Below are positions 48,601 through 61,860 of a stretch of 64,000 nt of DNA, in pieces; the stretch's first letter is position 1; each line of letters starts with the position of its first letter. The notes under the pieces were generated by a model that ran no database searches, had not been told where the DNA came from, and saw only the letters and a list, made by a program, of their open reading frames with translations. The stretch spans positions 24,056,001-24,120,000 of the forward strand of contig OX637295.1 of NCBI GenBank assembly GCA_951799445.1, given 5' to 3'. The translations under genes were made by a program, and so were the position numbers. Origin of the DNA: Pseudisothecium myosuroides (taxonomy: Eukaryota; Streptophyta; Bryopsida; Hypnales; Lembophyllaceae).

Positions 48601-51600
48601 TATCTCCGTTGGACACTCTTTTTCCTCGTTTGCGACCCCTCGGGCTGGAAGGCTATAATCAAACAGACACGAGATGGATAAAAATAACTGGTGAGTCGCT
48701 CTTATTTGTTTGGGAATGATTGGATAAAACATGACAAACCGCTCCTCAATGTTTGACTTGAAGAATCTCTTGGTAAAGATCCAGAACAATCAGGTTACAC
48801 TGTGAAAGAAGTCTAGGCTTTCAATACATCCACATTGAACTGATTTTGTGATAGCAAAAAAGCCCCCGTTTTTGCTCAGACACCCTAGATAGACATCACA
48901 AGAGAATCTCCCAGCATAAGAGCAGTATGTACCTTGTCGGGTTTTAAGGAAGTTCCGAGCTTAAATCTTGCTAAAATATCCTTGTCTGTAAAGCAAGGTG
49001 GCAGATGGCTACCATCCACCTGCAAAAAAATTCATTTCAAGATTTAAAGACACTGCTTACAATCTAAATAAAGCCCATGAAAGAAGAAATTAGCAAAATC
49101 ACCCACTTAAGAGCGCTGATTAGAATAGGGATTACAGTGCCATGCAATATTAAATGGACGAACAGCTGCAATATGCAGTTTATAATATCACCTTCGAAGG
49201 TTCCTCCACTGGTTCCTTATCTTCAATCACTGCAATCTTCTCGTCCCCGGTAACTGGAGGGGTCATTGCGCTTGATTCGGGAGCTTTGGATGCAGAATTA
49301 TTCGGCTCAAGTACCTTGGTCCCATTTGTATCAGGTGCCTTCAATACACTAGGTTCAGGTAGCGTGGATTCAATGGGTTCAGCTGCCTTCGTTTCGGCAG
49401 GGTCAATTACCTTGATTCCATTCGGTTCAGCTCCCTGGGGTTCGATTGGTTCAGGTGCTTTGGTTTCGTTTGCTTCAGCCACAAGTTCGACAGACTCAGG
49501 TGCTTTGACTTCGATTGCCTCAAGCATGATTTCATCTGACTCAGGTACCTTCGTTTCATTTGCTTCCACCATGGGCTCGTCTAATTCAGGTACCTTGGAT
49601 TCAGGGGACTTAGATTCTGCTGCCTTATTTTCAGAGGACTCTGAAACATTTGGCTCAGGAACGTTCGCTTCAGCTTCAATTGGCTCAGCAGCCTTCAATA
49701 CAATCGCTTCAGCCTCAGCTGCTTTTGATTCAGAAGCCTTCGTCTCAACCACATTTGGTTCAGAAGCTTTCTCCTCAGCTGCAATTGGCTCAGCAGCCTT
49801 CTCCTCCACTGCCTCTGATTCAGGAGTCTTTGCCTCAGGTACCTTTGATTCAGAAGTCTTCGTCTCAACCGCATTTGGCTCAGAAGCTTTCTCTTCAGCT
49901 GCATTTGGTTCAGCAGCCTTCTCCTCGACTGCATCTGGTTCAGGAGCCCTTGCCTCAGCTGCCTTTGCTTCAGGAGCCTTCGCCTCAGTTAACTTTGGTT
50001 CAGCACCCTTTGCTACAGGTACCACTTGTTCAGGTTCAAGTACCTTGTATACAGAAGCTGGAAGTAGAATGACATCTGGGTACGCCTCCACAAGCTTCTT
50101 CTTTTGCGCTATGTCCTTAGTAACCAAGATAGCAACGTCGCATATTTCGTACAAAATCTGGAAGACACAAACAGACACAATGAGAGTCGCAAGAACCCAT
50201 CTGCCAGCACTGCATCGACACAAGACTCCGAGAAACTTCCTATCACCAGGCAACAGTAAGTCTCCGAGTAGCCTGTATAGTAGTCAGTTTCTGCTCTGAA
50301 ATTTTGGGCATACTTGCCCATTCCCTCTGATATCTCGAAGACATCCTTCAAATACTAAGCAATGCAAGAAACACCCATATTAATCAACACATTTAAACTA
50401 AACAACTGGCAATAGGGAAACTTGAGTATAATGGATGCCCACGAACACCAATAATGATGACAAGAATTCGAACAGACCTCAGTCTTAGTTTTGTCAACGG
50501 CGTTTTCATATCCTTTGATAGTACGTAGAATAGCGAGAATCAAAGGCACAGTGTCTCCATTATCTTTCTTTCCAGCCTCGTTTATTCCACCTGGTTCTTG
50601 GTGAATGAGTGCCCATAGAAAAAACACCAATTCTCTGATGTTCATTTGCCACAAAGCGAGGTTAGGTGCTGTAAATAGGTCCTCTCTCATATAGACTCCT
50701 TTACATGGATTGTGAACCATGCACTAATAGAAAAATCAATTTTTTTAGGATCTGAATTTTACGAAGACATTCTAATGAACACGACACAAATGGTACCAAC
50801 GACTGAAGAATGAAAGCATACACGTTCAATAAAATTCAATGACAATTAACCTGACCAGCACACATTTCAATGAATGACCACCACCACGCAGTAAGCAATA
50901 TGCAGTTGCACCTCTGATTCAGATCCAACTGCATATTCAGCCTTTATAATTATTCCTTACTCTTAAGCGACATAAACCATGAAACACATACCTGTAGAAT
51001 GGTTCATATGCAGATGGGTCAGGTTGAACGCCTCCAGAAACTACAGGATAGTTGGGATGGTGAGCCAAAACATGAACAAGGTACACAAGAGCATATTCTG
51101 GACGCAACATAAGAGTAGTCTTCTCAGATTGCCCATTGACTGCTTTGTAAGCTTCTTTACGATAATCATCCACGAATTCGGTCAAAAAGCTCCGGGCCTG
51201 GATACGTCAAGAGTTCAGCGTCAAGACACAAGAGGTGAGGATTACCATACAACTTGAATAAGCTGAACACTCATGAAGCACAGAACCGCAATAAGGCAAA
51301 AGACTAAACAACCACAACCACATTGGCCACAATAAAGAATAGCAGTGTGTTTACCTCCAGTGCAATCTCTTTCACTGTGTCCACTGCACAAAGTGCGTAA
51401 GCAGTGGCATACTTCAGATTCAGTGACCGATCCTTAAGATAATGGTGGATTTTTCTTAAAAGAGCAAGCCGGACATGCATTGCTTGATCCTGCAGAGACC
51501 GAAATCGACACATCAGAGACAGAAATAACTGTTTCCCTCCGCTTAACATTCCGCAGACATTTAGCGAATTCTCTGCATCAGTGATAATTATGAGATGCCA

Positions 51601-54600
51601 TTCTTGTAAATTGAGTGAATGAAACATAATGATGATTGCGAAACTAAAATATGATGTTCTGGCACGAGCAGCACAGGGTTCGCACAGTGCATTCACACGA
51701 TGCTAAGTTCGTTTACAGCCAAAACGATTGTTCACATATATTCCCTGACCCCATATCAAAAATATAAATGTTGAGAGAAACAAACCTGCACTGTCATAAC
51801 CACCATATGAAAGACGTCAATGGGAATCTGACTATCCCAACGCCTTGCCAACCTCAGTACACCTTTCGCAGCTGCCAAGCGTAGATGAGCTTTATCTGTG
51901 TCACTGTGACATAAGAAAAGGAAAAATACACATATCTAAGTATGTTAGCATATCTCTGCACTCCAAGAACCATATTAATGTACAGAAAGTCAGTGGCTCC
52001 CAAAAATTGCCTGACCTCACCTCATAAATGGCAAGAGAAACACAATCTAAGAGGCACCAGTGATAGTAAGTAGCAGCTGACCTTGTTTTCATGTCATCTG
52101 CTATCTCTCCACAGGCAAGAATCTTCACAAGTACTTTGAGAAGACCTGGAAGCCGTGTTCTTTGATGTGCATTCATTTTTGGAAGAAAGCTCTTTACCAA
52201 AGCTTTAAGAGCATAAATCTGCAAATTAATCAGATTCAACAAGACATTAACAATCATCAAAATCAGATAGATGTTCTAAGTAAGTCGCCAAACTTTGCTC
52301 AAAAACGCTTAAGCTAGATTCTAAGATATCTCAAACGTAGCTGGTTCACAAAATTGATGCTAACCTTCAGAAGCACATTGTCGCTTGGGACATCACCGTC
52401 AGGGACATAATCGACCACTTCCTGCCAACAATATAACAGAGCCAACTCATAATTGACCGTCCTAAATGCTCAACCATCTACCAAGTGGATGATACATTAT
52501 ATTAAAGGTCACTTCATCCAATTTGTTTTCATCAAATAAGCTTCAAGGAATAATATATATTCATTGAAGAAGCTTGACGTGCACGTTGAATGGAAAAGGA
52601 GGAAATAATGGTCTGCATGTGAATGGCATACATATTTTGAAGAAGCTACTATTTTTCGTTGAGGTATTTTAAAATTGATCAAATTATCTGTAGCTCGAGC
52701 ACTTTGGGGTTAACATTGTTAGATCTGAGATAGTCTACACGTTTAAATCCTTCAATTAACAAGCTAGTCTAAAATAATTCTCACCTGCGGACTTGTTCGC
52801 CTAAGGACATTCCGAACCACAAACTTGATAATGTCGTCCTCTCTCGTTTCAAAGATGGGCATTGCATTTTGTGCAATGCAGCCCAAAGACTGCAGAACTG
52901 TGGGAAGATGCGTGTTGTCTTCCAACTTATCTACCAACCTCTGCCACATCCATCAAGGCCATGAACAGTCAAAGAAAATAGTGACACAAGTTATCACAAC
53001 AGCTAACAGCTATTTATCTGCTAATAACAAACAAGCACGGAACTGTGCAACAAAAATAATAACATACCCCATAGAGCACCGAGAGTGCCATAAGCCCAGA
53101 GTCACCACTCATAGCTGCAATTGCAGAGACTGCATACTTGGCTTGCTTGCGATTCCCTTCTAAACATAGTTGCTCGAGTATCAAGTTAACATTGCTGCAA
53201 AAACAACACGGTGACGACCACAACCTTAAGCAGCGTTCACTTGTACACCAGTTACAACTAGATAATGTTAAGCATATTGGCACCAGTTTTATGGAGATCT
53301 GAAAGAATAACTGCTCGCTGGTTTAGTACCTCCTTCCCTCAGTTGATGACCCTTTGGTCCGGAAGGATGCACCAGCTTTGGACATAAGGTGTACAACACC
53401 TTCTTTAATAGCCTCATCAGGTTCCTTCAATAATGTCAGCAAGTCTTCTTCAGCATCAGCCAACAACTCTGGACAATAAATCGCAATCTCCTGCAAAAAA
53501 TAAAAGGTCTAAAAGGTAAGCTTTCCATGAAAAGGGAACAACAGGGATTTTATAAACGAACTAAAAGCAGTCATCTTACAAGGCACTTGATCCACCCCAT
53601 GTAATGATTTAATATATTCCAGGCAATACGCTCTATGAACTCCGGTTGATTTAAAAGATTCAATTAGACATTGACAAAAAATAATAGCAGCTGCACTCTC
53701 TAAGCAGAAGCAGCTAAAAGTATTCAGAAGACTGCGTCTATGTACAATATAGAACCCAAGAAATAGCCTTTTCACGCCCAAAATGTTTAGTCAAGCTCAT
53801 CCAACACGATGGCACAAGGAATACTCCACTCACCAATAGAAGGGAAAGGCTCGATACAACAAGATGCCTGTTTTCATCAGAATCTTTATAAACAAGAACT
53901 TCTTTCATAATAGCATCAACATGCTCTTTGCTGAAGAAAAAATAGCCACATTTGGAAGAGAGACTCTTCATGAAGTCGTACTGTACATGCTCCTCCCCAA
54001 GTATCATTAATAAACCCTCCTACACAGCATCCAGAATTGTAGAAAAAATGTTAAACCAAAATTCGCATTCAGAATATATAATAAATAATTCGGCCCTAGT
54101 TCATGAGTTCAACTCTACATGCTTCGCATTTACGACCAAGTTTTGTGACTTCGGGGACATGAAGTACTAAAACCCAGAAAGCACGCGGAATCATCGGGAC
54201 TGTGATTCCAAACAAGGCATATTTCTCTGGCTTCGAGAAATCACTAAGCACAAGATCTAAGTTCTACGCTGCCACCGTCGATTTTAAAAATCCAGTGGAC
54301 AAACATTGGAGTAGACGGAACATATATGTTACGAGCTAAAGAAGGATAGCATACAACATGAACAGAGTCCCTATCCCCGTCCCCAAATCGAAGAGTAGCG
54401 AACGCTTCTCATACTTGAAACCAAAAGAAATATGATACTCAAATACAACACACGTAAGCAAGCCAGTGTGACATTTAAAAAGTCACAATCACAACAAACA
54501 ATCACACGTACCCGAACCGTGGTAGCCTGATCAATGGAGGTACATGGATCAAGCAATGTGGACAACGCAGTAAAAACATTTTCATCCTTCATCTGGTGAA

Positions 54601-57600
54601 TATTCTGAAGATTTTCCTCAGCCTTTTGAGGGTCAACGAAATGGTTACTGATGACCTTGAAGCAGCTCTGTAATTTCTTTTCAACTTCTGGAGTCTCTTC
54701 CTCCTGCAATATGAATAAGATTGTCGTTTGGATAATGAAGAAGCAAATTGCAAAATAATATTGACTAAACATAGTAAGCCGAATGAGCCGTTGGACGCGG
54801 CCGAAAATTAATCAAGAACAAGGCAAGAATCTTGTATTCAGCAGCACTGAGATAAATCAAGTCTGCAACCTACCTTCGCTTTCTGCCGAGTGGCCAAGTA
54901 GATCTGTATCTCTTGTTGCAGCCTGCACAGGAACATCCAACCAAAAAAATTCATCATGTGCTTTACATGCGACGCCTAACTCATTGTCTCCTCCATCGGA
55001 TTACTCACAAGCATTCTACAAAGTTCTAACCTGCTGCAGATTGGTTTCACCACCAGTGATAGAAATTGCAAGGAAAGTTTCCTTAATTCATTGAGAGCCA
55101 ATATAAACTGCACTATTAAAACTCTTGACGAGACCTCAAAATACTAAATATGAACCAAATTTTTGGCATGCTAGCTCAAATGAGCTCACCCCATGGCAAA
55201 TGATGATGTCCAACCAGATCTCTAAGTTATGGGCTACGGCTAAAGCTCATCATCTCTTCTACATATCTATTACGAATATTAAGAAGATAAAAAATAATTG
55301 AAAGACTCGCCCAGAGCCCCTTAAACAAACTGCACATTATCATAGATCGACCCTTGAAAGCTTTCATATATGAAGATCAGAACAATTACCTTCGTTTCTG
55401 TAGAAGTATGTACTGAAGGGATTTCTTCTCGTTCTCATCGAAAGTGGAAAAAGCAAATGCCCAGTGTCGTGATTGCTGCTCCACAGAAATTGAAACTGGG
55501 AGAAGTTGCTCCGTGAGCATAATCTCCAAGCCATGAGTTCTGTCCAAACAAACCACTGTCAACAAGATTGTCGTAGAATTCTCTTATTAGTTCAGGTTCA
55601 AGTTTAAAGATAGCGTTCCAGGTTATTAGCTCAAATATCTTAAAAGTTCGGAGTCCTCAAACAGCAAGAAATGAACGAACTATCTAGCTTGAACTCCGGC
55701 ATAGAATATTCTATTGCACCGTCGAAATCTAAACCGGTACACAGAAAGATAAAGTGGGCAACATACTCCTTGTCATAGCAGCATCGTACAATCTTGCCAG
55801 GGATCCATTCATACTCCTTGTCCAGAGCAACAGAACCTTCGGAGCACTTGGTACAGTAGGATTGATACAATTTCAGCAGCTTCAACAAGGCAACCTTTCG
55901 AACAGCGACCTGTAGAATGAGTACCCAAAAGGTGCGGTTCACATTACTGAATTTACCAAAAAACCATCCTACTATCAGTGATAACACATGTAGCGGATTA
56001 TTTTTAATAGAAAATGGCTACAGCAAAATATTCGTAAGATATGTCCATATTGTCAATAGTGAGTTTGTGAAAAATACTTCATCCAAGCATGTTGAAGAAT
56101 CGTCAAGCAAATAGCTACAACATCACACAAACTACAGGGCTACAGAGCATCAGATATTGACTACAGAGCTTGAGTTCTCAAGGCAACAGCTAACATAAAA
56201 CGAAAACACATGTGAATTCTGAGCATGTACCCTCTTGTCTCGGAGATGCTCGGCGACTCGGTGCAACAAATCAGTCGGAACCGATTCCAGATCAGATACA
56301 AGCAGGTCACACAAAATCTTGACCACAGCTATCCGCACTTTATCATCATCATCCTCAAGCCGATCTTTTAATGCAGCTACAAACCCCGACCAAGACATTT
56401 CACAAACAAGTTAAAAGACCGCCCATAGTGATGTCGGGGACCACATCAGGCACCTACCAGCAACTGTGGGCTACAGCTCCATGAGTGCGAGACTGAAACT
56501 CAGAATTACCGGTTAAGGTGTTCTCAGATAAGGTGTTGAAAAACATACAAACTAACTTGTACAGCATGCTGGAAAAATTGCACTAGAACTAATTCAAGCC
56601 TATACGTTACTTGCTGTCAGTCAGAAAGTAATGGTCAAGGAATTGCTGCTGGACTTACAAGACATATAATTGAAGTGATTCACTTATCTCTACCTACATT
56701 GCCTAATTCATGCTCTGGATAGTATAAATTCTGCACCAAGTCTCAGCTAGTTTCATCAAATTCTATCCCGGGAAAATGTTTGAAACTTACCAAAAATCTG
56801 GGTGGCTTGCTCGTCAGTACAACCTGCCTCCAATAAAGCTCCAGCTGAGTTGACCCATGCGACTCGAACCTCAACTGCTTTATCGTTGCAACGTTTCAAG
56901 AACTCAGAAACCAAGGATGAGTAATCTTGTGCAAATTTTCCGCCCGAAAGAGTAAACAGTCGCCCTAACAACTGAACTGCTTTTAAACGCACATTCATTT
57001 CTTTCTGCAATTAAACACAAGCAAGCGTTTAGATCATGTAGAATAAATCTGCTAAGTACCCAGACATCTCACAATAATCCCAAAAGGAAACCATAACGTT
57101 AAAATGAATCATAACAACAATAAAAACAAATAATAAATAAGTAGATAAATAATGACAAAAGCGAATAATCAAGAAGTAGAACAGGAGACCAGGACTGCAC
57201 CCCAAGCTCGGATTTGATGTTGGGTAAAACGCCGGAAAGCAACAGAGGAGCACTGTCATAAAGCTCAAGTATGACTTCATGTTGATCCTTTTGAAGTCCA
57301 CTATTTAAGCTCTTCCCCTCCACCATGACAGATGTCAGATAGTTTCGCACATAAGGTTCCAATCTCTCGGCACACTTATCTACAACAGCGGTTGCCAACT
57401 TGCGTGCAGCTGACCCCTCCTGCTAATGAAAAACCCCATAAAACGTCAAGCATGAGGAAGCCTTACATTCTCCAAGAAAAAAAAATTGGGTTCCTGAGAA
57501 AACACAACCTTCAGCCAATACAGAGACAGCCCAACTCAGACAGTGAGAGAAAAACTCGAACAGGAAAAAATCGTTCCTGGGATTTATGCACTACATAATT

Positions 57601-60280
57601 GCCACAATGCAAATGATCTGCGCCGCGATTGTCTGATTAACTTCCCGTCGTGGACCCATGTGAGTTGCTCGAATGCTATCAGGTGACGTAATAAGCAACC
57701 CAGATAAAATGAATTACGGCAAACCTACCTTGCTTCTCTTCAACAAGTTCTTGAGGATAACCTCCACCATTTCTGTGGAAATCTTTTCGCTCTCCTCCAA
57801 TACAAGAGTCAAGATATTTCTCATGGCCGAAAAGACATTAAGAGGATGCTCATCACTGCCAAGCCCCACGGAACGAACGAATTCGTTTCATTTACAAATA
57901 TATCATCAGTCTCATAACAGCAAGAAATTTATGAGGACCTACTATTGTAAGAAAACGACTTCGAAAGGCAGAAACCTATCAGTTTGCAGATGTTTTCAAA
58001 ATCTGATCAATGGGCCATTGATGCATACCTTGCAGTATCAAAGAAGGTCTCAAACATCTCCAAAATAAGATCATCGCATTCCAGATCCAGCATCACCACA
58101 CATGATCTAACCTTAGCAACTGTCTCCAAAATATTCACTCTCCTTGAAAATGAAGGACTATGAACATCACCAAGTCCTTTGAAACTGGTAACAATAAGCT
58201 TGAATATCTCCTGCAAAAACAATCGACCAAAGAGGCAACGCTACTAAGCTCCAAAACAACGACAGCTTAAAATGCACGGAATTGTCAAGAAAGAAAGAAT
58301 TCCCTACCGATTTCCTAAATTACAGCCACTTCTGCATCTTACTCGAACGTTTCATGCGTTAGTCATACTGCAAAAGTAGACGAGGTGGGAAAAAAAATTA
58401 CCTTCAAAGTGTCATCACTGTAGGGGGCGTCAGGAGCCACAATTCTCATAATTTCACTGATGCAAATGGCAACGAGCAACCCCATTTCCTTATCCTTGTG
58501 TTTCAACAAAGATGTCGACACTAAAGCCTCAGAACACCCTTTCATGGCATTGTGAGTGCTCTGTGGAGGTGACTGATCCAACTCTGCAAGCAAAGTTGAC
58601 GCTTGCTGCACATGCAAAACACGATTCAGCGAACAATCCTGACAAGCCAATAGAAATACGCTGAGATTCATCTAAACCTGTTACCACGGAGGCCACAGTT
58701 AATAATATAAGAAGGGATCAGCGAGCAAGATTCATAACAATGTCAGCACCAGCGCGATAACCTACGTACATGACTAGTAAAGAAAATACAGCGGTTTGAC
58801 GACCCAGAGCTTCCGGGAGCAATCCAAACATGTATTCCCTACGTGAAATATATACCAGCTGATTTGTCAAGCGATCTGCGACCTCCTTTAAGAAGGAGAC
58901 ATTGACCACGGGAACAAGACATGACAACGGGAACAAGAAAAAATCACGACTGAAGAAGAAAACCGAAGAAGAAAACAATCTGGTGAAATCTATCCATTAG
59001 CATAACAATATTCAGAGGAAAACACAATGATATACCATGAAATGGTGAAGGACAACCTCCACAAAATCCTAACCCTAAAAAAATTCTCCATACTTGTCAC
59101 GATATTTCGTTAAGTGAGCTGCCATAAGGATAGGGAGAGTAGACATAGAATTGAAAACCACTATTTAAAATTCGAAAATACTGAAAAAATAAAACATCAA
59201 AACAAGACACAGAACAGGGACAGTAGGACTGGAAGACAAACTTAAGAAGACGGAAAGAAAGGGATGACGAATGGTCTCTGCATGCAAATGGCATATACAT
59301 ATTTAGGCTACCCACAACGAGTATTTCCACTCAAACGGACTCGGAAAACGTTCCCATAATCCTTCTCCAATAAAGTTCTTGCACTTCTGCCTGGCAACAC
59401 GTACTTTTGGCACTCTGACGATGAGGATTAAGTAGACTAAGTGCATACATTCAGGTTCTGATGATTAATCAAAAGAGGGAACTGTTCCGGTGACAAAGTC
59501 CGAAATGCAAGCAACTGCTAAAACAACACTCTAGAGGCCGGCACTGCTAGCACCGTCACTTAAGCGTCAAATACGGTATGCAGCCTACCGTTGAGCCCTT
59601 TTACTAGTCTCGATATATATGCCCTAGTCCAGAGGGCCCAGAATCCTTGATTTATTTAAAATCCCACATTGGTACTACTAACAAGCTCGATTACGGATGT
59701 TTGTAAATACCGACGTCGGTCGTATTCGAGTCTCCCAGCTTTTGCATCACAGGTTTCACAAAACTGGATTCCTAAGAATGCTGTCCTTTTTGTCTCGCCG
59801 CACAGTTTAAATTAACAAAACAAATACTCAAAACGTCATTTTCCAGTTCTACAGAAGAACCATTTCGCCAAAAGTTGAGAACCATCCATGACCACTTTAA
59901 CCACCTTTCCAATGCATAACTCAATGCTAACCTGATTCCTTTTCCCCAAACTTCTGTCGACCCGTAAAATTTACCTGGTGCCCATTTTTCAAAAAATTCT
60001 TCCCTACTGTTAAAAGAGGGACCGTTCGAGAATACTCGAACCCATCCTAAAACCGCCGGCAAACTCTTATTACCGCAAAAAACGACCGAAATGCGCGCCA
60101 AACCTGAAGAAAGCGAAAAGCGGAGCTGAAAACACATTTTCTGTAAAAACTCATTCAATATTCGATTTTCTGCAAAACACTTACCAGCAGCAACCTGCCG
60201 AGTGCATCCTTCGTCTGCGACTTCCCCAGCTTCTTGCCAATGTCGATCAGCTCTGTCTCCTTCGCTTTGAGCTTCGACAT
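45638..60280 (-). CDS. PDS5: PDS5 cohesin-associated protein, 32 exons, 1,838 aa
   Basis: PDS5 binds the cohesin ring in the nucleus and controls sister-chromatid cohesion. Coding exons in transcript order: 60185-60280, 58402-58605, 58029-58210, 57729-57855, 57201-57419, 56791-57004, 56231-56376, 55767-55909, 55390-55539, 54874-54922, 54512-54703, 53834-54019, 53330-53490, 53068-53194, 52785-52940, 52365-52421, 52082-52218, 51786-51903, 51355-51489, 50992-51197, 50478-50634, 49192-50157, 48933-49019, 48134-48652, 47778-47923, 47450-47501, 47162-47260, 46991-47031, 46630-46710, 46223-46395, 45869-46008, 45638-45688. Every junction is GT-AG and the phase stays open for 5,517 bases. Residues 1 to about 1054 are HEAT-type helices with family hallmarks CLEGNRKQAKYAV (about 700) and LQSLGCIAQNAMP (about 750). 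Next come an E/A/P/K repeat tract (about 1095-1360), an AT-hook-like KRKRGRPK (about 1505) and a Tudor-like domain (about 1614-1664, with KVWWPLDKKFYKGEVVEYDS), as in plant PDS5 proteins. It is longer than Arabidopsis PDS5A (about 1,600 aa, from memory). The start is the only in-frame ATG before MSKLKAKETELIDIGKKLG. Least certain: the acceptor of exon 21, exons 28-29, and the last exon. Confidence 0.93.
49230..50040 (-). repeat. Glu/Ala/Pro/Lys repeat tract within PDS5 exon 22
   Basis: This stretch of the 966-base exon encodes roughly 270 residues of degenerate 5- and 10-residue units, such as EEKAAEPNAAEEKASEPN and VETKASESKAAE. The DNA shows 15- and 30-base periodicity around a ttcaggagcctt-like core. 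It lies between ILLPASVYKVLEPE and the VDGSHLPPCFTDKD segment. In the Arabidopsis proteins, as I remember them, these positions are joined by a short linker. No globular domain is visible. The tract is acidic, probably disordered, and looks lineage-specific. The other strand is also open across it because the repeat unit is a multiple of three and lacks stop-like triplets. Confidence 0.85.
58606..60184 (-). other. PDS5: PDS5 first intron (1.58 kb)
   Basis: This is the longest intron of the gene. It runs from a GTAAGTG donor after the 32-codon first exon to a TGCAG acceptor before QASTLLAELDQSPP. Open frames inside it (for example 59772-60158 minus) show no PDS5 similarity and would break the reading phase. 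Long first introns in plant genes often carry transcription-enhancing elements; none can be assigned here. Confidence 0.75.
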
Positions 60281-61150
60281 GATTGCTGCACTACTAATCC
60301 CACCACTCTTCTCTCACGGCGTCCTTTCCGAGGCCGGCAAGACGCTCCGGTCCATGCACCTGCTTGCACGTCTGACGCGCAAAAAAAACCGGGGAGAAAA
60401 ATAAACAAAACTCACAAAGCTTCTCTCTTTTCCGCCTTGGTTTCCCCGCCAATTCGATAAATACCAAAATTCCTTTCACCCGGTCCTCAAAATCCTCGCT
60501 CCTCAAACCCTGATTCCCAACACATCGCTACTGCTGCTATTTCCAATACAGTGCTTCACGACCGAAACGACCTCCACGTGATTCTCTTACTGCATTCACC
60601 GTCAGCGCAGCGCAGTGCAGTGCTGATATCTCTCTCTCTCTCTCTCTTTCGAAACCCCAGACTCCAACACTCGGAAATTATTAAATACAAACGAGTTCTC
60701 TCAGTTGTGTCGCCAAAACCCCCGTGAGATGGCCAGAAAAAAACACCTTGGTTCTGTACCAAAATAGAAGCGTCAAAAACAGGAATGCAGCGCGGCTAGC
60801 GATCAAACGCGCGAAGTTCGGCAAGCGGGAAGTCGACGACGAGCGCTAGCTAGCGGCAGAGACGACGCCATGGCCACCACCCCCAAACACTAGTGCTACT
60901 GCTCGCTTCAAAACGCACCAAAAATGGGGACCGAGCTTCCCCGCCCTCTCTTGTCTTCCCGGACCCGCGGGCACCCGTTCCCGCGCACGCGCCCCGAAGG
61001 TCGTGCCGTAACCGCGGTCGCTCCCCGCGCGTTCCCCCGCGCCTTTTGTCAGCTCCGAACGCGTTCCCCGTGGGTTCCCCGTCGTTCCCTTTGGGTTCCC
61101 CGTGGTTCCCTGAGGCTCCAAGTTTCGAGGCTGTAGTGTGTTCATGAGGG
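60281..61150 (-). promoter_or_regulatory. PDS5 leader and GC-rich upstream region
   Basis: The DNA upstream of the PDS5 start is far richer in G+C than the rest of the window. On the transcript strand a GA tract lies at 60629-60649. Short G/C-rich direct repeats containing gttccccgtgg lie at about 61060-61115. GA/CT tracts near transcription starts are common in plant promoters and leaders. No convincing TATA box was fixed, so the start site is unknown. A 119-codon minus-strand open frame at 60846-61205 is compositional and I do not call it a gene. Confidence 0.5.
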
Positions 61151-61299
61151 AATCCGTGGGCTTTCGAGAGATGTTGGATTTTGGTAATTGATTTGTTTCA
61201 GACAATTCGACATAGCCGAGCCAAGCTACTCCTCTTGTTGAGGTATTTTATACCGGTAGTCCGGTACTCTCATCATTTCGGTTCTCCCTTTTCCAGGTC

Positions 61300-61590
61300 C
61301 ACTACAGTACAGTAGTGTGCCCTGTGCCGTTGCCACAAGCAAAATAAAAGTATAAGTAATTTTCTAATTTTTTAATTCATAAAAACTTTGAAATTCAATA
61401 TCTTTTCTTTCATGAGTCGGAACGCTACGAAACAAAGCTAGCCCATGCACCCTCCTCGATGAGGGCTTACTAAAGTTATCAAGCACACAACCAAGGGACG
61501 CATGGTCCAAGAGATTTCACTATAATGAACAAAACAAACAAACAGCTAGCCTGATTTAGGATATGGATTAGTGTGCCTTGTGCCATTGCC
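61300..61590 (-). repeat. Inverted, diverged copy of the 20.2 kb repeat
   Basis: On the minus strand it reads tggaccatgcgtcccttgg and ccgttgccac/gtggcaacggcacaggg-like text, as at 20.2-21.1 kb. The phrase tagtgtgcc(c/t)tgtgcc appears at both 61,314 and 61,570, as if a tandem unit is present here too. Confidence 0.65.
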
Positions 61591-61689
61591 CCTATCAAAA
61601 TAAAAGTAAAAATAATGGATGATGGATTGGTTGATTCCATTTTCATTCATCCATGGGAAAAGTGGCGTGGGCTAGTGGGAAGGGCCAGG

Positions 61690-61860
61690 GAAGATTGCCC
61701 CATGTTTTTATCCCTAGAAAAAACAATGGAATTTTTTTATTTGCCACCCATGATAAATTATGAATTCATATTTGCAATCAAAGGCCCCAAATTAGCTATA
61801 AGAATTGAAGAAATAAAAAATTTATGGGGCACAAATAGAGGTCAGTTTTTATAATTATCC
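61690..61860. repeat. Dispersed repeat (gcaatcaaaggccccaaatt family), copy 3
   Basis: It matches 25690-25886 from gaatttttttatttgccacc to aatagaggtca. The surrounding region 61,561-61,992 is otherwise unassigned. Confidence 0.65.

Noticed and set aside
49154..50299. 381-codon plus-strand Ser/Ala/Gly-rich open frame as a separate gene
   Set aside because: It is the antisense of the PDS5 repeat exon. Its composition follows from the repeat, it has no domain, and PDS5 phase and homology explain the DNA.
53509..53781. Extra PDS5 exon between exons 12 and 13
   Set aside because: SLSLLL joins EIAIYCPELLADAEEDL in phase and matches the expected HEAT continuity. The intervening frame has no family similarity.
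59772..60158. 128-codon minus-strand frame in PDS5 intron 1
   Set aside because: It does not continue exon phase, shows no PDS5 similarity, and good splice signals bracket the whole intron.
60846..61205. 119-codon minus-strand frame upstream of PDS5
   Set aside because: Low-complexity Gly/Arg/Thr composition in a GC-rich promoter-like region. It has no homology and overlaps plus-strand frames of equal length.
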